Below are positions 11,106-22,233 of a stretch of DNA of 64,000 nucleotides, piece after piece. Location: the NCBI GenBank assembly GCA_028752905.1, contig JAQNBH010000003.1, positions 34,624,697-34,688,696 of the forward strand, in the 5' to 3' direction. A program made the position numbers and the translations under genes. The stretch is from Cladorhizidae sp. MBARI D1340-BT2. Lineage: Eukaryota > Porifera > Demospongiae > Poecilosclerida > Cladorhizidae. The notes beneath the pieces were generated by a model. It searched no databases and had not been told where the DNA came from. It worked only from the letters and a program-made list of their open reading frames with translations. Position 1 is the first letter of the stretch. Every line of letters begins with the position of its first letter.

Positions 11106-11165
11106 GTAGGTCTGTACGGGAGACATGTGGTTGCCTCTGAGTTAGCTCATGGCACCAGTGAGAGA
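11106..11165 (+). repeat. Example of the standard 60-bp monomer
   Basis: This copy matches the majority base at every position. Counting from the G of GTAGG as position 1: position 7 is the c/t/a diagnostic site; the only CpG is at 12-13; the hexamer palindrome ACATGT is at 18-23; an imperfect dyad covers 23-52; the purine run GTGAGAGAG bridges into the next monomer. The 12-bp insert of the 72-mer falls after position 2, and the extra A of the 61-mer falls after position 15. Confidence 0.95.
11128..11157. other. Imperfect dyad (hairpin) within each monomer
   Basis: The left arm TGGTTGCC pairs with the right arm GGCACCA (7 pairs, one bulged T). Inside it TGAG pairs with CTCA around a four-base TTAG loop, with a small TC/T internal bulge between the two stems. 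GAGATAG monomers keep the inner stem and change only the loop. AAGTTAG monomers lose one inner pair. In GCCATTGAG monomers, TGCCA plus TGAG pair with CTCATGGCA across a single bulged T, giving a stronger stem. No function is demonstrated. Confidence 0.7.
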
Positions 11166-11285
11166 GTAGGTCTGTACGGCAGACATGTGGTTGCCTCTGA
11201 GTTAGCTCATGGCACCAGTGAGAGAGTAGGTTTGTACGGGAGATATGTGTTTGCTTCTGAGTTAGCTCATGGCACCAGTGAGAGA

Positions 11286-11357
11286 GTACATGTACATGTA
11301 GGTCTGTACGGGAGACATGTGGTTGCCGCTGAGTTATCTCATGGCACCAGTGAGAGA
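11286..11357 (+). repeat. Example of the 72-bp monomer (class P)
   Basis: This is the standard monomer with 12 extra bases after its first two. The insert is two copies of the hexamer ACATGT, the hexamer also present once in the monomer body. The body usually carries GCCGCTGAGTTATCT in place of GCCTCTGAGTTAGCT, which adds a second CpG. Interval arithmetic gives 72 such monomers between 88 and 63957, normally one per 973-bp HOR. Confidence 0.93.
11287..11300. other. 14-bp perfect palindrome in the 72-bp monomer
   Basis: TACATGTACATGTA equals its own reverse complement, and it is strictly alternating pyrimidine-purine. In my reading about 67 of 72 copies are intact. The exceptions seen are a first-base change at 488, 7512 and 52599 (GCACATGTAC) and a central change near 26230 and 35895 (TACATGTTCATGTA). 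It could be a protein-binding site or a cruciform-prone element. Function is inference. Confidence 0.85.
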
Positions 11358-11919
11358 GTAGGTCTGTACGGGAGACATGTGGTTGCCTCTGAGTTAGCTC
11401 ATGGCACCAGTGAGAGAGTAGGTCTGTACGTGAGACATGTGGTTGCCTCAGAGATAGCTCATGGCACTAGTGATAGAGTAGGTTTGTACAGGAGACATGT
11501 GGTTGCCATTGAGTTAGCTCATGGCACCAGTGAGAGAGTAGGTATGTATGGGAGACATGTGGTTGCCTCTGAGTAAGCTCATGGCACCAGTGAGAGAGTA
11601 GGTCTGTATGGGAGACATGTGCTTGCCTCTGAGTTAGCTCATGGCACCAGTGAGAGAGTAGGTCTGTACGGGAGACATGTGTTTGCCTCTGAATTAGCTC
11701 ATGGCACCAGTGAGAGAGTAGGTATGTACGGGAGACATGTGGTTGCCTCTGAGTTAGCTCATGGCACCAGTGAGAGAGTAGGTCTGTACGAGAGACATGT
11801 GGTTGCCTCTGAGATAGCTCATGGCACCAGTGAGAGAGTAGGTCTGTACTGGAGACATGTGGTTGCCTCTGAATTAGTTCATGGCACCAGTGAGAGAGTA
11901 GGTCTGTACGGGAAGACAT

Positions 11920-14900
11920 GTGGTTGCCTCTGAGTTAGCTCATGGGACCAGTGAGAGAGTAGGTCTGTACGGAAGACATGTGGTTGCCTCTGAGTTAGCT
12001 CATGGCACCAGTGAGAGAGTAGGTATGTACGGGAGACATGTGGTTGCCTCTGAGTTAGCTCATGGCACCAGTGAGAGAGTAGGTCTGTACGGGAGACATG
12101 TGGTTGCCTCTGAGTTAGCTCATGGCACCAGTGAGAGAGTAGGTCTGTACGGCAGACATGTGGTTGCCTCTAAGTTAGCTCATGGCACCAGTGAGAGAGT
12201 AGGTTTGTACGGGAGATATGTGTTTGCTTCTGAGTTAGCTCATGGCACCAGTGAGAGAGTACATGTACATGTAGGTCTGTACGGGAGACATGTGGTTGCC
12301 GCTGAGTTATCTCATGGCACCAGTGAGAGAGTAGGTCTGTACGGGAGACATGTGGTTGCCTCTGAGTTAGCTCATGGCACCAGTGAGAGAGTAGGTCTGT
12401 ACGTGAGACATGTGGTTGCCTCAGAGATAGCTCATGGCACTAGTGATAGAGTAGGTTTGTACAGGAGACATGTGGTTGCCATTGAGTTAGCTCATGGCAC
12501 CAGTGAGAGAGTAGGTATGTATGGGAGACATGTGGTTGCCTCTGAGTAAGCTCATGGCACCAGTGAGAGAGTAGGTCTGTATGGGAGACATGTGCTTGCC
12601 TCTGAGTTAGCTCATGGCACCAGTGAGAGAGTAGGTATGTACGGGAGACATGTGGTTGCCTCTGAGTTAGCTCATGGCACCAGTGAGAGAGTAGGTCTGT
12701 ACGGGAGACATGTGGTTGACTCTGAGATAGCTTATGGCACCAGTGAGAGAGTAGGTCTGTACGCGAGACATGTGGTTGCCTCTAAGATAGCTCATGGCAC
12801 CAGTGAGAGAGTAGGTTTGTACGGGAGACATGTGGTTGCCTCTAAGTTAGCTCATGTCACCAGTGAGAGAGTAGGTTTGTACGGGAGATATGTGTTTGCT
12901 TCTGAGTTAGCTCATGGCACAAGTGAGAGAGTACATGTACATGTAGGTCTGTACGGGAGACATGTGGTTGCCGCTGAGTTATCTCATGGCACCAGTGAGA
13001 GAGTAGGTCTGTACGGGAGACATGTGGTTGCCTCTGAGATAGCTCATGGCACCAGTGAGAGAGTAGGTTTGTACGGGAGACATGTGGTTGCCATTGAGTT
13101 AGCTCATGGCACCAGTGAGAGAGTAGGTATGTATGGGAGACATGTGGTTGACTCTGAGTTAGCTCATGGCACCAGTGAGAGAGTAGTTCTGTATGGGAGA
13201 CATGTGTTTGCCTCTGAGTTAGCTCATGGCACCAGTGAGAGAGTAGTTCTGTACGGGAGACATGTTCTTGCCTCTGAGTTAGCTCATGGCACCAGTGAGA
13301 GAGTAGGTATGTACGGGAGACATGTGGTTGCCTCTGAGTTAGTTCATGGCACCAGTGAGAGAGTAGGTCTGTACGGGAGACATGTGGTTGCCTCTGAGTT
13401 AGCTCATGGCACCAGTGAGAGAGTAGGTCTGTACGGCAGACATGTGGTTGCCTCTAAGTTAGCTCATGGCACCAGTGAGAGAGTAGGTTTGTACGGGAGA
13501 TATATGTTTGCTTCTGAGTTAGCTCATGGCACAAGTGAGAGAGTACATGTACATGTAGGTCTGTACGGGAGACATGTGGTTGCCGCTGAGTTATCTCATG
13601 GCACCAGTGAGAGAGTAGGTCTGTACGGGAGACATGTGGTTGCCTCTGAGATAGCTCATGGCACCAGTGAGAGAGTAGGTTTGTACGGGAGACATGTGGT
13701 TGCCATTGAGTTAGCTCATGGCACCAGTGAGAGAGTAGGTATGTATGGGAGACATGTGGTTGACTCTGAGTTAGCTCATGGCACCAGTGAGAGAGTAGTT
13801 CTGTATGGGAGACATGTGTTTGCCTCTGAGTTAGCTCATGGCACCAGTGAGAGAGTAGTTCTGTACGGGAGACATGTTCTTGCCTCTGAGTTAGCTCATG
13901 GCACCAGTGAGAGAGTAGGTATGTACGGGAGACATGTGGTTGCCTCTGAGTTAGTTCATGGCACCAGTGAGAGAGTAGGTCTGTACGGGAGACATGTGGT
14001 TGCCTCTGAGTTAGCTCATGGCACCAGTGAGAGAGTAGGTCTGTACGGCAGACATGTGGTTGCCTCTAAGTTAGCTCATGGCACCAGTGAGAGAGTAGGT
14101 TTGTACGGGAGATATGTGTTTGCTTCTGAGTTAGCTCATGGCACCAGTGAGAGAGTACATGTACATGTAGGTCTGTACGGGAGACATGTGGTTGCCGCTG
14201 AGTTATCTCATGGCACCAGTGAGAGAGTAAGTCTGTACGGGAGACATGTGGTTGCCTCTGAGTTAGCTCATGGCACCAGTGAGAGTGTAGGTCTGTACGG
14301 GAGACATGTGGTTGCCTCTGAGATAGCTCATGGCACCAGTGAGAGAGTAGGTTTGTACGGGAGACATGTGGTTGCCATTGAGTTAGCTCATGGCACCAGT
14401 GAGAGAGTAGGTCTGTACGGGAGACATGTGGTTGCCTCTAAGTTAGCTCATGGCACCAGTGAGAGAGTACATGTACATGTAGGTCTGTATGGGAGACATG
14501 TGGTTGCAGCTAAGTTATCTCATGGCACCAGTGAGAGAGTAGGTCTGTACGGGAGACATCTGGTTGCCTCTGAGTTAGCTCATGGCACCAGTGAGAGAGT
14601 AGGTCTGTACGGGAGACATGTGGTTGCCTCTGAGATAGCTCATGGCATCAGTGAGAGAGTAGGTTTGTATGGGAGACATGTGGTTGCCATTGAGTTAGCT
14701 CATGGCACCAATGAGAGAGTAGGTATGAATGGGAGACATGTGGTTGCCTCTGAGTTAGCTCATGGCACCAGTGAGAGAGTAGGTCTGTACGGGAGACATG
14801 TGCTTGCCTCTGAATTAGCTCATGGCACCAGTGAGAGTGTAGGTATGTACGGGAGACATGTGGTTGCCTCTGAGTTAGCTCATGGCACCAGTAAGAGAGT

Positions 14901-15040
14901 AGGTCTGTACGGGAGACATGTGGTTGCCTCTGAGATAGCTCATGGCACCAGTGAGAGAGTAGGTCTGTACTGGAGACATGTGGTTGCCTCTGAATTAGCT
15001 CATGGCACCAGTGAAAGAGTAGGTCTGTACGGGAAGACAT
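11920..15040 (+). repeat. HOR block, 51 monomers
   Basis: 3,121 bp = 51 x 60 + 5 x 12 + 1, with 72-mers at 12259, 12931, 13543, 14155 and 14467. It contains a 612-bp tandem duplication (10 monomers) spanning 12931-14154. Compared with its paralogue 56043-59211 it lacks four monomers near 12750, has the extra 612 bp, and lacks five monomers near 14400 plus two near 14580. Confidence 0.88.
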
Positions 15041-18000
15041 GTGGTTGCCTCTTAGTTAGCTCATGGGACCGGTGAGAGAGTTGGTCTGTACGGGAGACAT
15101 GTGGTTGCCTCTGAGTTAGCTCATGGCACCAGTGAGAGAGTAGGTATGTACGGGAGACATGTGGTTGCCTCTGAGTTAGCTCATGGCACCAGTGAGAGAG
15201 TAGGTCTGTACGGGAGACATGTGGTTGCCTTTGAGTTAGCTCATGGCACCAGTGAGAGAGTAGGTCTGTACGGCAGACATGTGGTTGCCTCTAAGTTAGC
15301 TCATGGCACCAGTGAGAGAGTAGGTTTGTACGGGAGAGATGTGTTTGCTTCTGAGTTAGCTCATGGCACCAGTGAGAGAGTACATGTACATGTAGGTCTG
15401 TACGGGAGACATGTGGTTGCCGCTGAGTTATCTCATGGCACCAGTGAGAGAGTAGGTATGTACGGGAGACATGTGGTTGCCTCTGAGTTAGCTCATGGCA
15501 CCAGTGAGAGAGTAGGTCTGTACGGGAGACATGTGGTTGCCTCAGAGATAGCTCATGGCACCAGTGATAGAGTAGGTTTATACAGGAGACATGTGGTTGC
15601 CATTGAGTTAGCTCATGGAACCAGTGAGAGAGTAGGTATGTATGGGAGACATGTGGTTGCCTCTGAGTTAGCTCATGGCACCAGTGAGAGAGTAGGTCTG
15701 TATGGGAGACATGTGCTTGCCTCTGAGTTAGCTCATGGCACCAGTGAGAGAGTAGGTATGTACGGGAGACATGTGGTTGCCTCTGAGTTAGCTCATGGCA
15801 CCAGTGAGAGAGTAGGTCTGCACGGGAGACATGTGGTTGCCTCTGAGATAGCTCATGGCACCAGTGAGAGAGTAGGTTTGTACGGGAGACATGTGGTTGC
15901 CTCTGAGTTAGCTCATGGGACCAGTGAGAGAGTAGGTCTGTACGGGAGACATGTGGTTGCCTCTAAGATAGCTCATGGCACCAGTGAGAGAGTAGGTTTG
16001 TACAGGAGACATGTGGTTGCCTCTGAGTTAGCTCATGGCACCAGTGAGAGAGTAGGTATGTACGGGAGATATGTGGTTACCTCTGAGTTAGTTCATGGCA
16101 CCAGTGAGAGAGTAGTTCTGTATGGGACACACGTGGTTGCCTCTGAGTTAGCTCATGGCACCAGTGAGAGAGTAGGTCTGTACGGGAGACATGTGGTTGC
16201 CTCTAAGTTAGCTCATGGCACCAGTGAGAGAGTAGGTTTGTACGGGAGATATGTGTTTGCTTCTGAGTTAGCTCATGGCACAAGTGAGAGAGTACATGTA
16301 CATGTAGGTCTGTACGGGAGACATGTGGTTGCCGCTGAGTTATCTCATGGCACCAGTGAGAGAGTAGGTCTGTACGGGAGACATGTGGTTACCTCTGAGT
16401 TAGCTCATGGCACCAGTGAGAGAGTAGGTCTGTACGGGAGGCATGTGGTTGCCTCTGAGATAGCTCATGGCACCAGTGAGAGAGTAGGTTTGTACGGGAC
16501 ACATGTGGTTGCCATTGAGTTAGCTCATGGCACCAGTGAGAGAGTAGGTATGTATGGGAGACATGTGGTTGCATCTGAGTTAGCTCATGGCACCAGTGAG
16601 AGAGTAGTTCTGTACGGGAGACATGTGCTTGCCTCTGAGTTAGCTCATGGCACCAGTGAGAGAGTAGGTATGTACGGGAGACATGTGGTTGCCTCTGAGT
16701 TAGCTCATGGCACCAGTGAGAGAGTAGGTCTGTACGGGAGACATGTGGTTGACTCTAAGATAGCTCATGGCACCAGTGAGAGAGTAGGTCTGTACGGGAG
16801 ACATGTGGTTGCCTCTGAGTTAGCTCATGGCACCAGTGAGAGAGTAGGTCTGTACGGCAGACATGTGGTTGCCTCTAAGTTAGCTCATGGCACCAGTGAG
16901 AGAGTAGGTTTGTACGGGAGATATATGTTTGCTTCTGAGTTAGCTCATGGCACAAGTGAGAGAGTACATGTACATGTAGGTCTGTACGGGAGACATGTGG
17001 TTGCCGCTGAGTTATCTCATGGCACCAGTGAGAGAGTAGGTCTGTACGGGAGACATGTGGTTGCCTCTGAGATAGCTCATGGCACCAGTGAGAGAGTAGG
17101 TTTGTACGGGAGACATGTGGTTGCCATTGAGTTAGCTCATGGCACCAGTGAGAGAGTAGGTATGTATGGGAGACATGTGGTTGACTCTGAGTTAGCTCAT
17201 GGCACCAGTGAGAGAGTAGTTCTGTATGGGAGACATGTGTTTGCCTCTGAGTTAGCTCATGGCACCAGTGAGAGAGTAGTTCTGTACGGGAGACATGTTC
17301 TTGCCTCTGAGTTAGCTCATGGCACCAGTGAGAGAGTAGGTATGTACGGGAGACATGTGGTTGCCTCTGAGTTAGTTCATGGCACCAGTGAGAGAGTAGG
17401 TCTGTACGGGAGACATGTGGTTGCCTCTGAGTTAGCTCATGGCACCAGTGAGAGAGTAGGTCTGTACGGCAGACATGTGGTTGCCTCTAAGTTAGCTCAT
17501 GGCACCAGTGAGAGAGTAGGTTTGTACGGGAGATATGTGTTTGCTTCTGAGTTAGCTCATGGCACCAGTGAGAGAGTACATGTACATGTAGGTCTGTACG
17601 GGAGACATGTGGTTGCCGCTGAGTTATCTCATGGCACCAGTGAGAGAGTAAGTCTGTACGGGAGACATGTGGTTGCCTCTGAGTTAGCTCATGGCACCAG
17701 TGAGAGTGTAGGTCTGTACGGGAGACATGTGGTTGCCTCTGAGATAGCTCATGGCACCAGTGAGAGAGTAGGTTTGTACGGGAGACATGTGGTTGCCATT
17801 GAGTTAGCTCATGGCACCAGTGAGAGAGTAGGTCTGTACGGGAGACATGTGGTTGCCTCTAAGTTAGCTCATGGCACCAGTGAGAGAGTACATGTACATG
17901 TAGGTCTGTATGGGAGACATGTGGTTGCAGCTAAGTTATCTCATGGCACCAGTGAGAGAGTAGGTCTGTACGGGAGACATCTGGTTGCCTCTGAGTTAGC

Positions 18001-18461
18001 TCATGGCACCAGTGAGAGAGTAGGTCTGTACGGGAGACATGTGGTTGCCTCTGAGATAGCTCATGGCATCAGTGAGAGAGTAGGTTTGTATGGGAGACAT
18101 GTGGTTGCCATTGAGTTAGCTCATGGCACCAATGAGAGAGTAGGTATGAATGGGAGACATGTGGTTGCCTCTGAGTTAGCTCATGGCACCAGTGAGAGAG
18201 TAGGTCTGTACGGGAGACATGTGCTTGCCTCTGAATTAGCTCATGGCACCAGTGAGAGTGTAGGTATGTACGGGAGACATGTGGTTGCCTCTGAGTTAGC
18301 TCATGGCACCAGTAAGAGAGTAGGTCTGTACGGGAGACATGTGGTTGCCTCTGAGATAGCTCATGGCACCAGTGAGAGAGTAGGTCTGTACTGGAGACAT
18401 GTGGTTGCCTCTGAATTAGCTCATGGCACCAGTGAAAGAGTAGGTCTGTACGGGAAGACAT
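15041..18461 (+). repeat. HOR block, 56 monomers (3,421 bp)
   Basis: 3,421 bp = 56 x 60 + 5 x 12 + 1, with 72-mers at 15380, 16292, 16964, 17576 and 17888. The first part matches 18462-20185 and the second part matches 13344-15040. It is the product of a 3,421-bp tandem duplication. The largest open frame of the window (15101-18496, 1,131 codons) exists because no 61-mer interrupts this block. Confidence 0.88.
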
Positions 18462-20286
18462 GTGGTTGCCTCTTAGTTAGCTCATGGGACCGGTGAGAGA
18501 GTTGGTCTGTACGGGAGACATGTGGTTGCCTCTGAGTTAGCTCATGGCACCAGTGAGAGAGTAGGTATGTACGGGAGACATGTGGTTGCCTCTGAGTTAG
18601 CTCATGGCACCAGTGAGAGAGTAGGTCTGTACGGGAGACATGTGGTTGCCTTTGAGTTAGCTCATGGCACCAGTGAGAGAGTAGGTCTGTACGGCAGACA
18701 TGTGGTTGCCTCTAAGTTAGCTCATGGCACCAGTGAGAGAGTAGGTTTGTACGGGAGAGATGTGTTTGCTTCTGAGTTAGCTCATGGCACCAGTGAGAGA
18801 GTACATGTACATGTAGGTCTGTACGGGAGACATGTGGTTGCCGCTGAGTTATCTCATGGCACCAGTGAGAGAGTAGGTATGTACGGGAGACATGTGGTTG
18901 CCTCTGAGTTAGCTCATGGCACCAGTGAGAGAGTAGGTCTGTACGGGAGACATGTGGTTGCCTCAGAGATAGCTCATGGCACCAGTGATAGAGTAGGTTT
19001 ATACAGGAGACATGTGGTTGCCATTGAGTTAGCTCATGGAACCAGTGAGAGAGTAGGTATGTATGGGAGACATGTGGTTGCCTCTGAGTTAGCTCATGGC
19101 ACCAGTGAGAGAGTAGGTCTGTATGGGAGACATGTGCTTGCCTCTGAGTTAGCTCATGGCACCAGTGAGAGAGTAGGTATGTACGGGAGACATGTGGTTG
19201 CCTCTGAGTTAGCTCATGGCACCAGTGAGAGAGTAGGTCTGCACGGGAGACATGTGGTTGCCTCTGAGATAGCTCATGGCACCAGTGAGAGAGTAGGTTT
19301 GTACGGGAGACATGTGGTTGCCTCTGAGTTAGCTCATGGGACCAGTGAGAGAGTAGGTCTGTACGGGAGACATGTGGTTGCCTCTAAGATAGCTCATGGC
19401 ACCAGTGAGAGAGTAGGTTTGTACAGGAGACATGTGGTTGCCTCTGAGTTAGCTCATGGCACCAGTGAGAGAGTAGGTATGTACGGGAGATATGTGGTTA
19501 CCTCTGAGTTAGTTCATGGCACCAGTGAGAGAGTAGGTCTGTATGGGACACACGTGGTTGCCTCTGAGTTAGCTCATGGCACCAGTGAGAGAGTAGGTCT
19601 GTACGGGAGACATGTGGTTGCCTCTAAGTTAGCTCATGGCACCAGTGAGAGAGTAGGTTTGTACGGGAGATATGTGTTTGCTTCTGAGTTAGCTCATGGC
19701 ACAAGTGAGAGAGTACATGTACATGTAGGTCTGTACGGGAGACATGTGGTTGCCGCTGAGTTATCTCATGGCACCAGTGAGAGAGTAGGTCTGTACGGGA
19801 GACATGTGGTTACCTCTGAGTTAGCTCATGGCACCAGTGAGAGAGTAGGTCTGTACGGGAGGCATGTGGTTGCCTCTGAGATAGCTCATGGCACCAGTGA
19901 GAGAGTAGGTTTGTACGGGACACATGTGGTTGCCATTGAGTTAGCTCATGGCACCAGTGAGAGAGTAGGTATGTATGGGAGACATGTGGTTGCATCTGAG
20001 TTAGCTCATGGCACCAGTGAGAGAGTAGTTCTGTACGGGAGACATGTGCTTGCCTCTGAGTTAGCTCATGGCACCAGTGAGAGAGTAGGTATGTACGGGA
20101 GACATGTGGTTGCCTCTGAGTTAGCTCATGGCACCAGTGAGAGAGTAGGTCTGTACGGGAGACATGTGGTTGACTCTAAGATAGCTCATGGCACCAGTGA
20201 GAGAGTAGGTTTGTACGGGAGACATGTGGTTGCCTCTGAGTTAACTCATAGCACCAGTGAGAGAGTAGGTCTGTACGGGAAGACAT
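18462..20286 (+). repeat. 30-monomer block, copy 1
   Basis: 1,825 bp = 30 x 60 + 2 x 12 + 1, with 72-mers at 18801 and 19713. The 61-mer carries GGGACCGGTGAG and GAGTTGGTC. Further marks are GGGAGAGATGTG near 18754, GTTTATACAGG near 18998, CTGCACGGG near 19239 and GGGACACACGTGG near 19545. Further copies start at 23207, 28132, 32877 and 59212; the first half of 15041-18461 is another. Confidence 0.9.
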
Positions 20287-21259
20287 GTGGTTGCCTCTAA
20301 GTTAGCTCATGGGACCAGTGAGAGAGTAGGTCTGTACGGGAGACATGTGGTTTCCTCTGAGATAGCTCATGTCACCAGTGAGAGAGTAGGTTTGTACGGG
20401 AGACATGTGGTTGCCTCTGAGTTATCTCATGGCACCAGTGAGAGAGTAGGAATGTACGGGAGACATGTGGTTGCCTCTGAGTTAGCTCATGGCACCAGTG
20501 AGAGAGTAGGTCTGTAAGGGAGACATGTGGTTGCCTCTGAGTTAGCTCATGGCACCAGTGAGAGAGTAGGTCTGTACGGGAGACATGTGGTTGCCTCTAA
20601 GTTAGCTCATGGCACCAGTGAGAGAGTAGGTTTGTACGGGAGAAATGTGTTTGCTTCTGAGTTAGCTCATGGCACCAGTGAGAGAGTACATGTACATGTA
20701 GGTCTGTACGGGAGACATGTGGTTGCCGCTGAGTTATCTCATGGCACCAGTGAGAGAGTAGGTCTGTACGGGAGACATGTGGTTACCTCTGAGTTAGCTC
20801 ATGGCACCAGTGAGAGAGTAGGTCTGTAGGGGAGCCATGTGGTTGCCTCTGAGATAGCTCATGGCACCAGTGAGAGAGTAGGTTTGTACGGGAGACATGT
20901 GGTTGCCATTGAGTTAGCTCATGGCACCAGTGAGAGAGTAGGTATGTATGGGAGACATGTGGTTGCCTCTGAGTTAGCTCATGGCACCAGTGAGAGAGTA
21001 GGTCTGTACGGGAGACATGTGCTTGCCTCTGAGTTAGCTCATGGCACCAGTGAGAGAGTAGGTATGTACGGGACACATGTGGTTGCCTCTGAGTTAGCTC
21101 ATGGCACCAGTGAGAGAGTAGGTCTGTACGGGAGACATGTGGTTGCCTCTGAGATAGCTCATGGCACCAGTGAGAGAGTAGGTTTGTACGGGAGACATGT
21201 GGTTGCCTCTGAGTTAGCTCATGGCACCAGTGAGAGAGTAGGTCTGTACGTGACGACAT
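20287..21259 (+). repeat. Canonical 16-monomer HOR unit
   Basis: The full F-cI-t-a-c-cK-tY-P-c-cI-tN-a-cC-a-cI-t order is present. Marks are TTTCCTCTGAG near 20351, TAGGAATGTAC near 20447, CTGTAAGGG near 20513, GGGAGAAATGTG near 20639 and CTGTAGGGGAGCC near 20824. Other copies start at 25032, 29957, 34702 and 61037. Confidence 0.92.
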
Positions 21260-21992
21260 GTGGTTGCCTCTGAGTTAGCTCATGGCACCAGTGAGAGAGT
21301 AGGTATGTACGGGAGACATGTGGTTGCCTCTGAGTTAGCTCATGGCACCAGTGAGAGAGTAGGTCTGTACGGGAGACATGTGGTTGCCTCTAAGTTAGCT
21401 CATGGCACCAGTGAGAGAGTAGGTTTGTACGGGAGATATGCATTTGCTTCTGAGTTAGCTCATGGCACCAGTGAGAGAATACATGTACATGTAGGTCTGT
21501 ACGGGAGACATGTGGTTGCCGCTGAGTTATCTCATGGCACCAGTGAGAGAGTAGGTCTGTACGGGAGACATGTGGTTGCCTCTGAGTTAGCTCATGGCAC
21601 ATGTGAGAGAGTAGGTCTGTACGGGAGACATGTGGTTGCCTCTGAGATAACTCATGGCACCAGTGAGAGAGTAGGTTTGTACGGGAGACATGTGGTTGCC
21701 ATTGAGTTAGCTCATGGCACCAGTGAGAGAGTAGCTATGTATGGGAGACATGTGGTTGCCTCTGAGTTAGCTCATGGCACCAGTGAGAGAGTAGGTCTGT
21801 ACGGGAGACATGTGCTTGCCTCTGAGTTAGCTCATGGCACCAGTGAGAGAGTAGGTATGTATGGGAGACATGTGGTTGCCTCTAATTTAGCTCATGGCAC
21901 CAGTGAGAGAGTAGGTCTGTACGGGAGACATGTGGTTGCCTCTGAGATAGCTCATGGCACCAATGAGAGAGTAGGTCTGTACGGGAAGACAT
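21260..21992 (+). repeat. 12-monomer HOR derivative
   Basis: 733 bp = 12 x 60 + 12 + 1, order F'-a-cK-tY-P-c-cI-tN-a-cC-a-cI. The frame-shifting monomer is the variant TACGTGACGACATG rather than GGGAAGACATG. Marks are GATATGCATTTGC, GAGAATACATG, GGCACATGTGAG and CTCTAATTTAGC. Copies start at 26005, 30930 and 35675. Confidence 0.9.
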
Positions 21993-22233
21993 GTGGTTGC
22001 CTCTGAGTTAGCTCATGGGACCAGTGAGAGAGTAGGTCTGTACGGGAGACATGTGGTTGCCTCTGAGATAGCTCATGGCACCAGTGAGAGAGTAGGTATG
22101 TACGGGAGACATGTGGTTGCCTCTGAGTTAGCTCATGGCACCAGTTAGAGAGTAGGTCTGTATGGGAGACATGTAGTTGCCTCTAAGTTAGCTCATGGCA
22201 CCAGTGAGAGAGTAGGTCTGTACGGGAAGACAT
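21993..22233 (+). repeat. 4-monomer mini-block
   Basis: 241 bp = 4 x 60 + 1, order F-cI-a-cK, with ACCAGTTAGAG and CATGTAGTTGCC as marks. Copies start at 26738, 31663, 36408 and 63716. Confidence 0.9.

Larger units (their letters stand above)
10947..11919 (+). repeat. Canonical-length 16-monomer HOR unit
   Basis: Marks are TACGGAAGACATG near 10997, TACGTGAGACATG near 11428 and a TAA from GAGTAAGCTC near 11574. The same marks recur 973 bp later, so this unit and the start of the next block are a local tandem duplication not present in the paralogous 56043 block. Confidence 0.9.

Noticed and set aside
11120..11135. p53-type half site around GAGACATGTGG
   Set aside because: The 3' half lacks the pyrimidine triplet, so only the central CATG and the left purines match.
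11106..11165. CENP-B box in the monomer
   Set aside because: CGGG is present, but the required TTCG and A at the correct spacing upstream are not. Only scattered positions match.
15101..18496. 1,131-codon + strand open frame, and the many similar + strand frames, as repeat-protein genes
   Set aside because: There is no ATG start, promoter, signal peptide or non-repeat domain. Frames end wherever a 61-bp monomer shifts phase or a random stop falls, and the opposite strand is equally open.
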